8,543 nt of DNA from Euryarchaeota archaeon UBA89 (GTDB lineage Archaea; Thermoplasmatota; Poseidoniia; Poseidoniales; Thalassarchaeaceae). A program made the translations under genes and the position numbers. A model generated the notes under the pieces. It searched no databases, was not told the DNA's origin, and saw only the letters and a list, made by a program, of their open reading frames with translations. The stretch lies in contig DAFS01000007.1 in NCBI GenBank assembly GCA_002495525.1, positions 1 through 8,543 on the forward strand, read 5' to 3'. Shown in pieces: positions 1 to 6,282 of the stretch (the first letter of the stretch is position 1; the number at the start of each line of letters is the position of its first letter).

Positions 1-108
1 ACTATGTGGCTCCCTATGACTGAGGCTGGGGAATCATTGATTCTCTGCACAGAATATTGTGGGGACTCGCATTCACTGATGGCTGCGGTTGTTTCAGTAC
101 ATAGTTAA
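1..108 (+). CDS. coxB: Cytochrome c oxidase subunit II, C-terminal end (partial)
   Basis: Frame 1 reads 35 codons to a TAA stop and the 5' part lies outside the window. The fragment contains the CuA-site signature C-T-E-Y-C-G-D-S-H-S-L-M. The two cysteines (first at 46-48), the histidine and the methionine are the residues that bind the dinuclear copper centre in family members. Subunit II carries this centre on the extracytoplasmic side, takes electrons from the donor (cytochrome c or a blue-copper protein) and passes them to heme a of subunit I. The short tail after the motif is normal for the family, so there is no C-terminal fused cytochrome c domain as found in caa3-type subunit II. The next gene starts 15 nt downstream on the same strand, so they are very likely one operon. 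Identification is firm from the motif and context; the rest of the protein cannot be seen. Confidence 0.93.
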   Translation, partial: TMWLPMTEAGESLILCTEYCGDSHSLMAAVVSVHS

Positions 109-111
109 TCA

Positions 112-117
112 GGGGGG
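112..117 (+). promoter_or_regulatory. Ribosome binding site of coxA
   Basis: A run of six G followed by AT lies 6 nt before the ATG at 124, inside the 15-nt gap after the coxB stop. It can pair with the pyrimidine-rich 3' end of archaeal 16S rRNA. It supports translation starting at the signal peptide, not at an internal oxidase start. Confidence 0.7.
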
Positions 118-123
118 ATAATA

Positions 124-2499
124 ATGAATAAGGAAAAAATAGCTTCTAGAACTTTAGTAATTTTTGTTGTACTCCTTATGGGAATGGTAGCAGTACCATC
201 TGCTACTTCTTTACCAACTGGAGTTGCTGGTGTTAAAGACTCAGGATGTAACTGTCATGGCGCTGTTGTCAGCGATTCAGTAGCCCCAATATTAGAAGGA
301 TTACCGGAAACATACAACTACTCAGAAGTCTATACTCTAACAATTGGTTTTACCGGAGGCCCGGCAGACCCATCTAATATCAATCAAGGTGGATTTAATC
401 TGTGGGTGAGTGATGGAGAGATTACTCCAAGTGATGCAGCGGTTCAATCATGGAATCCAAATGAAGTATCGCATACTGATGCAGGTAATGACCAAACAAT
501 GTGGTTAGTTGATTGGATTGCGCCGTCGAACGATAGGAATGTAGAATTTATCCTCCATGTTAATTCAGTAAACGGTAATGCCGGAAGTCCAGAAGGCGGT
601 ACGAGTGGAGATGAATGGAATCGATTAAGCATCCAAGTCGCTTCACCCACAGTGATACTGGAACAAGCAAATCCATATACTGTATTGACAACATTAATCC
701 TAGTTAGTTTTGTACTATTATTGACGGTACTAATATTCATATTCTACCAAAACAATCCTGATTCATTTGATTGGGAAAACTTCGCGCCTTGGGTTGCGGG
801 TTGGTTAACCACAACAGACCATAAGAGAGTTGGTACGTTATATTTCTTGGCAGGATTCTTTTTCCTAGGAATTGGAGGGATTATGGCTATTCTGATTAGA
901 ATACAGTTAATGGAACCAGGAAATGATTTCTTAACACAGGATCAATATAATCAATTTTTCACATTACACGGTACTACTATGATTTTCCTTGCGGCAATGC
1001 CTCTGATCAACGGTGCTGCTAACTGGATGATTCCTTTACAAATTGGAGCACCGGATCTTGCTTTCCCAAGACTGAATGCGATGTCTTTCTGGCTACAACC
1101 TGTTGGAGCGATTCTGATTTTTACAGGAGTATTCTCAGGCACCGGAGCAGATACAGGATGGACAGGATATGCTCCTTACATCGTTAGTGAAACTGCTCAT
1201 TCAGGGACTACTATGTGGGTTGCAGGACAAATATTACTTGTTGCGTCATCAACACTTACTGGTATCAACTTCCTAACTACCATAGCGGTAATGCGAGCAG
1301 AAGGAATGGGTTGGATGCAAATGCCTTTGTTTACTTGGTCTATCTTGATTGCAAACCTAATGCTATTCTTATCTATTCCAGCTTTTGGAGTTGGATTAAT
1401 ACAGGTTTACTTAGATAGAGTAATTGGAACTGCCTTTTATGATGCCGCATCAGGAGGTGACCCTTTACTTTGGAGTCACTTATTCTGGTATTTCGGACAC
1501 CCCGAAGTATATGTTGTGATTGTACCTGCTTTCGGAATTATATCAGAAGTAATTGCAACTAGTGCTAGACGTTCAGTGTTTGGATATCGTTCAATGGTCT
1601 ACGCAATGGCAGGAATAGGTGTAGTTTCATTCATTGTGTATGGTCACCACATGTTCACTTCTGGTATGGACCCAACACTTAGATTCGTAACAATGCTAAC
1701 TACTATGCTCGTTGCTGTCCCAACAGGAATCAAGATTTTCAACTGGTTGATGACAATGAATGGCGGATCATTAGTCTATAGAACACATACTTTGTGGGCA
1801 TTAGGATTCTTGGTTACATTCACACTGGGTGGTATTTCAGGTATGTTCTTCCCAAGTATGGCTATGGATTTACATTTCCATGAGTCATACTTCGTAGTTG
1901 CTCACTTCCACTATGTACTAGTTGGAGGGACTGTCTTTGGACTATTTTGTGGAGTCTATTATTGGTTCCCGAAAATGAGCGGAAAAATGCTAGATGAAAG
2001 ACTGGGAGTTTTACATTTCCTGACTGCTTTCATAACTTACAATGGAGTATTTTGGCCAATGCACAGACTAGGTGTTTGGGGCATGGCACGAAGGCATCAT
2101 ACATACTTTATTTCAGTTGATGAAGTAAGAGGAGTTGATGGCGAAATCATTACTGAAGCTGTAATAGGAGCACTACCTCCAGAAGCAGCTGGTTGGAATA
2201 TGTTCATTACAGTCTCAGCAATATTGTTCTTCTTTAGCAACTTTTTGTTGATAATCAATGTAATAGTATCACTAATTAGAGGTAAAGACGCACCTGCTGA
2301 CCCATGGGGCGGATGGTCGTTTGAGTGGATGACAGAGTCACCTCCACCTACTCCTTCCTTTGGTAAATTTGAACATGGAGTATGGCATGACTTACCAACT
2401 CTGAAAGATGCAAACGAGCATATTGCAAATGAACCTAGTAAACTTGGAGAGTGGTTCAATAGACTCATGGTTGCAGACAAAGAGGAGGTGGATAATTGA
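124..2499 (+). CDS. coxA: Cytochrome c oxidase subunit I with N-terminal secreted Reeler/choice-of-anchor-V-like domain
   Basis: This 791-residue protein is much longer than a usual subunit I (about 520-560). Residues 1-29 look like a signal peptide. C42-N-C-H45 follows, then a beta-rich domain (about 50-175) whose GGF, SHT, W-x3-W-x-AP, VN and GD spacing resembles Reeler/choice-of-anchor V domains, then a helix at 186-208. The oxidase core begins near residue 228. Visible key residues: H282 and H596 (low-spin heme), H594 (high-spin heme), CuB ligands H459, H508, H509, and cross-link Tyr463. The D channel has N300, D311, N318 and E461 in GHPEV (A1-type); the K channel has K537. The Arg pair R656-R657 next to the heme propionates is present. 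This is the catalytic, proton-pumping subunit that reduces O2 to water. No in-frame ATG exists between residues 126 and 254, so the core depends on the fusion start unless a non-ATG start is used. The extra helix places the secreted domain outside and the core N-terminus inside, as the core requires. The role of the domain is unknown. Confidence 0.95.
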   Translation: MNKEKIASRTLVIFVVLLMGMVAVPSATSLPTGVAGVKDSGCNCHGAVVSDSVAPILEGLPETYNYSEVYTLTIGFTGGPADPSNINQGGFNLWVSDGEITPSDAAVQSWNPNEVSHTDAGNDQTMWLVDWIAPSNDRNVEFILHVNSVNGNAGSPEGGTSGDEWNRLSIQVASPTVILEQANPYTVLTTLILVSFVLLLTVLIFIFYQNNPDSFDWENFAPWVAGWLTTTDHKRVGTLYFLAGFFFLGIGGIMAILIRIQLMEPGNDFLTQDQYNQFFTLHGTTMIFLAAMPLINGAANWMIPLQIGAPDLAFPRLNAMSFWLQPVGAILIFTGVFSGTGADTGWTGYAPYIVSETAHSGTTMWVAGQILLVASSTLTGINFLTTIAVMRAEGMGWMQMPLFTWSILIANLMLFLSIPAFGVGLIQVYLDRVIGTAFYDAASGGDPLLWSHLFWYFGHPEVYVVIVPAFGIISEVIATSARRSVFGYRSMVYAMAGIGVVSFIVYGHHMFTSGMDPTLRFVTMLTTMLVAVPTGIKIFNWLMTMNGGSLVYRTHTLWALGFLVTFTLGGISGMFFPSMAMDLHFHESYFVVAHFHYVLVGGTVFGLFCGVYYWFPKMSGKMLDERLGVLHFLTAFITYNGVFWPMHRLGVWGMARRHHTYFISVDEVRGVDGEIITEAVIGALPPEAAGWNMFITVSAILFFFSNFLLIINVIVSLIRGKDAPADPWGGWSFEWMTESPPPTPSFGKFEHGVWHDLPTLKDANEHIANEPSKLGEWFNRLMVADKEEVDN
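2484..2490 (+). promoter_or_regulatory. Shine-Dalgarno site that fixes the coxC start
   Basis: GGAGGTG, close to a perfect anti-SD complement, lies inside the end of coxA, 5 nt before a TTG codon at 2496. It is the reason for accepting a TTG start: the first in-frame ATG is 31 codons further on and would remove the N-terminal region before helix 1. Confidence 0.82.
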
Positions 2500-3563
2500 G
2501 CGGAGAACATGACGAACACCATCACCCAAGTGCATGGGGACCACACGATTGGGATCACGGAGCACCGCACAATTCATGGGCACCGTTAATGATGAGTATC
2601 GGATTTGGAATATTCCTTTTCATGCTCGCTAATGCATTCAACAAAGATGTCGTTGATGCAAGCTACATACCTTTAGTTATGGTTGGTTTACTAGTAGTTC
2701 TGTTTGGATTAATTATCTGGTGGAGACAGGATATGTCTTTCGATGGAACATACGAACCAATGTCAACTGGAATACCTTTCAAAAATATTCAAATCCGTAA
2801 AGTTGGAATGTGGGTATTCCTAATGTCAGAAATGATGGTCTTTACATCATTATTCAGTACATATATCAGATATAGAACAGGCATTGAAAACTGTCAGACA
2901 GTATTTGAAAGAGGCGATTGGGTAGAGCAAGGATATACTCTAGAAACTGGCGAGGCTTTAATCTGCTTTGAGCCAGCAAGCCACTTAATCGCATCTTCAT
3001 GGTGGCATATCGCACCAGGAGCAATAAACACCTTTGCTCTGATTGTATCTTCTTTTACAATCGTTCAAGCACTAAGATACGCTAGTAAGCCTGTAGGAGA
3101 AATTGATGAAAAAAGGAGAAAGAAACTTGTTACTAGATATTTAGGAAGTACATGGCTCTTAGCTATAATTTTCTTGACTCTGAAAATGGTTGAATGGTTC
3201 ATTGGATTCTATGTACCAGAAATTAGTTTCCTAGGTATTCATGAACACGATATTAAATCACTTGTAGCAGAAGGATACATGATTAATGCAGATCATTATC
3301 ATCACCATGACTGGGTTGATCCTGTAACTGGCGCTACAATGCTTGCGGACATCAGTGTGGGAGCATCCACTTTCTATGTGACAACTGGAACACACGGTGT
3401 TCACGTCTTTGGGGGAATTGTTGGATTGACCTACATGACTCTCAAAGCTTCTAGAGGCGGTTACACTCCAAAGAATGCAGTATCTATCGAATACTTCGGT
3501 CTTTACTGGCACTTTGTTGACTTAGTTTGGGTAATAGTATTCCCATTCTTCTATCTATATTGA
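2496..3563 (+). CDS. coxC: Cytochrome c oxidase subunit III
   Basis: This 355-residue protein starts at a TTG that overlaps the coxA stop (TTGA, 4-nt overlap), preceded by a strong SD site. Subunit III is a seven-helix non-catalytic subunit that supports the D proton path and stabilises subunit I. Helices lie near 31-50, 55-76, 103-126, 171-195, 213-238, 289-313 and 332-353. Family signatures are MWVFLMSEMMVFTS with the conserved Glu112, HGVHVFGG near 300-307, and the YWHFVDLVWV end. Basic loops at 196-212 and 314-326 fit the cytoplasmic side. Oddities: a His-rich N-terminus (residues 5-25), and two enlarged outer loops. One (127-170) holds C133 and C157, which could form a disulfide; the other (239-288) carries a Y-H-H-H-D cluster. 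The protein is longer than the bovine subunit (about 260) mainly because of these loops and the N-terminus. Assignment is firm; the roles of the loops are unknown. Confidence 0.95.
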   Translation: MSGEHDEHHHPSAWGPHDWDHGAPHNSWAPLMMSIGFGIFLFMLANAFNKDVVDASYIPLVMVGLLVVLFGLIIWWRQDMSFDGTYEPMSTGIPFKNIQIRKVGMWVFLMSEMMVFTSLFSTYIRYRTGIENCQTVFERGDWVEQGYTLETGEALICFEPASHLIASSWWHIAPGAINTFALIVSSFTIVQALRYASKPVGEIDEKRRKKLVTRYLGSTWLLAIIFLTLKMVEWFIGFYVPEISFLGIHEHDIKSLVAEGYMINADHYHHHDWVDPVTGATMLADISVGASTFYVTTGTHGVHVFGGIVGLTYMTLKASRGGYTPKNAVSIEYFGLYWHFVDLVWVIVFPFFYLY

Positions 3564-3568
3564 GGTGA
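3562..3568 (+). promoter_or_regulatory. Shine-Dalgarno site that fixes the coxD start
   Basis: GAGGTGA begins inside the coxC TGA stop and lies 5 nt before the ATG at 3574. An in-frame GTG at 3565 lies within this site, so it is better read as part of the SD than as a start codon. Confidence 0.75.
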
Positions 3569-3573
3569 AAAAA

Positions 3574-3936
3574 ATGGGAGAACACAAAACAATAATGGGA
3601 AAAGATTTGTACTGGATGAACTTTTTTGGATTGATGATTCTGACTCTAATTGAGGTAGCGGCTGTAGGTTTGGATTTATCACCTGAAACTACTGGCCTTA
3701 GTTACACTGAGAAAGAATTAACCTTATTCATTTTAGTAGGGATAGGACTTCCAAAATTTATAATGATAGCTGCAATATTCATGCATTTATGGGGAGATGA
3801 AGATTCAAAAATTCTTACATTAACTGCGCTATTTCCAGCATTTTTCATCATTGTTATGATACTTTTCATCGGATTAACCCACCCAGAAGCAACCACTGGA
3901 TTGCCTGAATGGTGTAGACCTGGATTTTACAATTGA
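3574..3936 (+). CDS. coxD: Cytochrome c oxidase subunit IV (small membrane subunit)
   Basis: The protein has 120 residues when started at the ATG at 3574, chosen because GAGGTGA sits 5 nt upstream; a GTG at 3565 would add three residues but overlaps that site. There are three membrane helices near 14-35, 49-72 and 80-101. The pattern fits the prokaryotic cytochrome c oxidase subunit IV family: a Glu in helix 1 (E27), Lys in helix 2 (K61), and F-M-H-L at the end of helix 2 (H71) followed by an acidic turn. These small subunits are accessory and not catalytic, and are thought to help assembly or stability of the oxidase. The gene follows coxC after 10 nt and is the last of the operon visible here. 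Similarity across the family is low, so the call rests on pattern, length and position. Confidence 0.85.
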   Translation: MGEHKTIMGKDLYWMNFFGLMILTLIEVAAVGLDLSPETTGLSYTEKELTLFILVGIGLPKFIMIAAIFMHLWGDEDSKILTLTALFPAFFIIVMILFIGLTHPEATTGLPEWCRPGFYN

Positions 3937-3979
3937 TTATTGCAAAGTTCATTTCTAATGAGTGATTCGATAGAGCGCG

Positions 3980-4065
3980 GCCGAGATCGCATAGCCCGGT
4001 ATTGCGGTGGATTTGAAATCCACTGTCCATTGGACGCGGGGGTTCAAATCCCTCTCTCGGCGCCA
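3980..4065 (+). tRNA. tRNA-Ser (anticodon UGA), CCA encoded
   Basis: A full cloverleaf can be drawn by eye. The acceptor stem GCCGAGA pairs perfectly with TCTCGGC (4055-4061), followed by G73 and an encoded CCA. The D stem is GCA/TGC, and the D loop contains GG. The anticodon stem is GTGGA/TCCAC around loop TTTGAAA, with anticodon TGA at 4014-4016. The long variable arm GTCC-ATT-GGAC is typical of type II serine tRNAs. The T loop is TTCAAAT. No intron is seen. The gene starts 43 nt after coxD and ends 8 nt before the 3' end of the convergent lipid kinase gene. No convincing promoter of its own is visible in the gap, so read-through from the cox operon is possible. Confidence 0.97.
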
Positions 4066-4073
4066 CTTAATTC

Positions 4074-5114
4074 TCAATTCATAACTACGTTAGGAGGATT
4101 TGTTCCGCCTCTAACATTCAGCACATTAGCGTGGAAATCAAATTTAACTGGCGTAGTCATTGAAATTTCACCATCTAAGCTGATAAACAAAGGAGGGTCA
4201 TGTCCATGCTCTTTAGTCGGATTACCATTTTTGTCCAAGGCATTGATCTCAAAGTTCTTACAAGATTCCATGGTTATCTTACCCCATTTACCCACATGCT
4301 TACCTTTCTCCAAAGGCCCCATTACTCTGAGCATCTGACTCTTTGTAAGCCCAAAACCTAGGACGATTTTGGAACTGTCCCCAAAGGGATGCATACCTGG
4401 GGCCACCTGATAACCTCCTCCGAATGTTTCTGCCTGCATCATCGCGAAAAGTCCGGTAAGGTCTACTTTTCTACCGGGTTTATCATCAACCTTAATCCAT
4501 GCCAATTGACTCTTCCAACCAAGTATGGCTTTGATTGCTAGGAATGTATATTTCTTCTGGCCACTTATCCAGGAAAATTGGCCCTCATCCTTCATTCTAT
4601 TAATCGAGGAGGTTACTCCTCCGTCACACTCTAGAAAACTCCAACGTACAAGATTCTCCTCACTGGAAGGAGTTCCAGTTACTGGATAGTGTTTTGGAGA
4701 GGGGATACCGGGGTAATCCGGAGCTCTAAGTCCCTCGACTCTTATTCCTCCAACCGAATAGTCTACTCCATGTTTTAGTATTAATATCGCTCCTTCAATA
4801 TCATTGAGAGGTATTCCAATTGATCTAGCAAAATCATCACCATTACCCATTGGTATAACTCCGAGCCTCATATCAGAACCACGAATACCATTAGCAACCT
4901 CATGAACAGTACCATCTCCTCCAACTGCTACGACTAAGTCATAATCACTCTTTCTTAAATCGCTAGAAATCTCAATCGCATGCCCCTTTCCCGTGGTCAT
5001 GAAAATATCATAATCTATTCCAGATGATTTCAAAGATTCCTCCACCTTATGAAAATTTCTTCCTACCTTACCGTCTCTGGCATTTGGATTAATGATACAT
5101 GCAATGCGTGTCAC
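4074..5114 (-). CDS. Diacylglycerol-kinase-family lipid kinase (YegS/LCB5-like)
   Basis: With a GTG start at 5114 the protein has 346 residues and begins TRIACIINPNARDGK, the usual opening of this family. A longer reading from the ATG at 5222 (382 residues) would add 36 residues unlike the family and overlap the start of divergent ribD; it has a weak GGTG before it, so it is not excluded. The nucleotide-binding motif GGDGT is at 65-69. The next conserved block reads PMGNGDDFAR (88-97) where the family usually has P-x-GTGNDFAR. The C-terminal domain shows FGGGYQVAPG (231-240) and LDGE (313-316), both family hallmarks. Members phosphorylate diacylglycerol, sphingoid bases or related lipids with ATP at the inner membrane face; the substrate here is unknown. 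There is no signal peptide or membrane helix. No clear SD precedes the GTG, so the mRNA may be leaderless. Confidence 0.85.
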   Translation of the reverse strand: MTRIACIINPNARDGKVGRNFHKVEESLKSSGIDYDIFMTTGKGHAIEISSDLRKSDYDLVVAVGGDGTVHEVANGIRGSDMRLGVIPMGNGDDFARSIGIPLNDIEGAILILKHGVDYSVGGIRVEGLRAPDYPGIPSPKHYPVTGTPSSEENLVRWSFLECDGGVTSSINRMKDEGQFSWISGQKKYTFLAIKAILGWKSQLAWIKVDDKPGRKVDLTGLFAMMQAETFGGGYQVAPGMHPFGDSSKIVLGFGLTKSQMLRVMGPLEKGKHVGKWGKITMESCKNFEINALDKNGNPTKEHGHDPPLFISLDGEISMTTPVKFDFHANVLNVRGGTNPPNVVMN

Positions 5115-5202
5115 GATTGTCTGAGAAAGGATTTGAGACTTGAATGCTCGCAAAGCGAGGAATCTTGTATGAAGAATTGTTCGACCATCGTAGGGGAGTC
5201 GT
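5115..5202. promoter_or_regulatory. Divergent intergenic region between the lipid kinase and ribD
   Basis: These 88 nt must hold the start signals of both divergent genes if the GTG start of the kinase is right. I see a perfect 5-bp inverted repeat CTCGC-AAA-GCGAG at 5147-5159 and an SD (GGGGAG, 5193-5198) for ribD. No strong TATA box stands out on either strand, and no RFN (FMN) riboswitch is recognisable. Confidence 0.45.
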
Positions 5203-6282
5203 ATGCAAGACGAAGATTTCATGCACCGAGCTATTAAATTAGCTGAAAAAGGACGCTTTTCAGTTCGTCCAAATCCACTAGTTGGATGTGTATTAGTTAG
5301 AGATGGAAAAATAATTGCAGAAGGTTGGCACGATCATCTTGGAGGACTCCATGCAGAGCAAATGGCAATTGCAGATGCTGAATCCAGAGGTGTTGAAACT
5401 CAGGGTTCTGTTGCATATGTCACTCTAGAACCTTGTAATCACTTTGGAAGAACCCCTCCTTGCAGCGAGGCTTTAATGTGGGCAGGTGTAAAAAAAGTCA
5501 TTATCGGCATAGCAGATCCTAATCCTACAGTCAGAGGGGGTGGGGTTGAAGCTCTATCAAAAGAAGGTATTGAAGTTGAGATCGGCTTACTTGAGAAAGA
5601 ATGCTATGATCAAATGTCGGCATTCATGCATTGGTGTGAACACAGGAGACCACATGTATTGCTAAAGGCGGCTACTGATAGTAATGGTAGAATAGATGGA
5701 GACCCGGGGAAACCCGCTGTTAGATTTTCTACAAAGAAATCATTAGAAATGGTTCATAAAATTAGAAGAGACTCTATGGCAATAATTGTAGGAGTGAATA
5801 CTGTGATTAGAGATAATCCTAAATTAACTGTTAGAGGAATAAATAGTTCTACTGATATCGTCCCAAAAAGAGTAGTGATTGATCCGAATAATCGAATTCC
5901 TGCTGATAGCCATTTAATGTCTGTTTCCGATGCAGAAACATATCTAATTAATGCCAAAATATATGATTCTATCAATGATAATGCTCATGTTAATAGAATA
6001 GTTTTACCTACAGAAAATGGAGAAATAGATGTCAAAAAGATTCTACATTGCTTGGGTGATTTAGAAGTTCAAACTTTATTAGTTGAAGGAGGGCTGGAGA
6101 CTTGGAAACGTTTCTTAGAAGAAAAACTAGTGGATTCAGCCCATCTTTGTGTTTCAAATATAGAATTAGATGCACAAAATGAAGATTATTTCTACAAAAG
6201 TCATCTTGAAGAAGCCGGATTGGTTTTGAAAGAAGAAATACCATCAGGTAATGATATTATTACTAAATGGGGGAGAAACTAA
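5203..6282 (+). CDS. ribD: Bifunctional riboflavin biosynthesis deaminase/reductase RibD
   Basis: This 359-residue protein has the bacterial-type fused architecture. The N-terminal cytidine-deaminase-like domain (about 1-145) has H50-A-E52 and E-P-C78...P-P-C87, the zinc ligands and catalytic Glu. The C-terminal reductase domain (about 149-359) has KAATDSNGRI, VGVNTVIRDNP and LLVEGGLETW. It deaminates 2,5-diamino-6-ribosylamino-pyrimidinone 5'-phosphate and then reduces the ribose to the ribitol chain, using NADPH, on the way to riboflavin. The ATG at 5203 is preferred: GGGGAG lies 4 nt upstream and the N-terminus MQDEDFMHRAIKLAEKG matches RibD. The internal ATG at 5221 is less likely. Length is close to the bacterial norm (about 360-370). 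No other rib gene is visible. Base composition is like its neighbours, so any transfer from bacteria would be old. Confidence 0.95.
   Translation: MQDEDFMHRAIKLAEKGRFSVRPNPLVGCVLVRDGKIIAEGWHDHLGGLHAEQMAIADAESRGVETQGSVAYVTLEPCNHFGRTPPCSEALMWAGVKKVIIGIADPNPTVRGGGVEALSKEGIEVEIGLLEKECYDQMSAFMHWCEHRRPHVLLKAATDSNGRIDGDPGKPAVRFSTKKSLEMVHKIRRDSMAIIVGVNTVIRDNPKLTVRGINSSTDIVPKRVVIDPNNRIPADSHLMSVSDAETYLINAKIYDSINDNAHVNRIVLPTENGEIDVKKILHCLGDLEVQTLLVEGGLETWKRFLEEKLVDSAHLCVSNIELDAQNEDYFYKSHLEEAGLVLKEEIPSGNDIITKWGRN
6269..6275 (+). promoter_or_regulatory. Shine-Dalgarno site deciding the start of the small membrane gene
   Basis: GGGGGAG lies within the last codons of ribD, 6 nt before the ATG at 6282. It favours that ATG over an in-frame ATG at 6267, which has no G-rich site before it. 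Confidence 0.65.

Noticed and set aside
247..258. A canonical CxxCH c-type heme site in coxA.
   Set aside because: The spacer is one residue (C-N-C-H), so I report it only as a possible non-canonical site.
124..800. The coxA N-terminal extension as a separate upstream gene or a sequencing-error fusion.
   Set aside because: There is no stop codon, no in-frame ATG between residues 126 and 254, and no SD near the core start. The extra helix gives exactly the topology the core needs, so a real fusion is the simpler reading.
2097..2583. Minus-strand open frames antisense to the coxA end and coxC start.
   Set aside because: They lie opposite well-supported oxidase genes, resemble no known proteins, and have no SD; they are shadow frames.
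3866..4066. A minus-strand open frame over the tRNA-Ser gene with a protein-like start.
   Set aside because: Its start, reading APREGFEPPRP, is the familiar artefact of translating antisense tRNA sequence.
3940..4338. A plus-strand open frame of 132 codons across the tRNA-Ser gene.
   Set aside because: It runs through the tRNA and antisense to the lipid kinase, and its sequence is not protein-like.
5115..5202. An FMN riboswitch in front of ribD.
   Set aside because: The gap is too short and none of the conserved RFN-element blocks are visible.
5115..5222. The 36-residue N-terminal extension of the lipid kinase from the ATG at 5222.
   Set aside because: It is unlike the family N-terminus and overlaps the ribD start on the other strand; the GTG at 5114 gives the standard start. 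Not fully excluded because a weak GGTG precedes the ATG.
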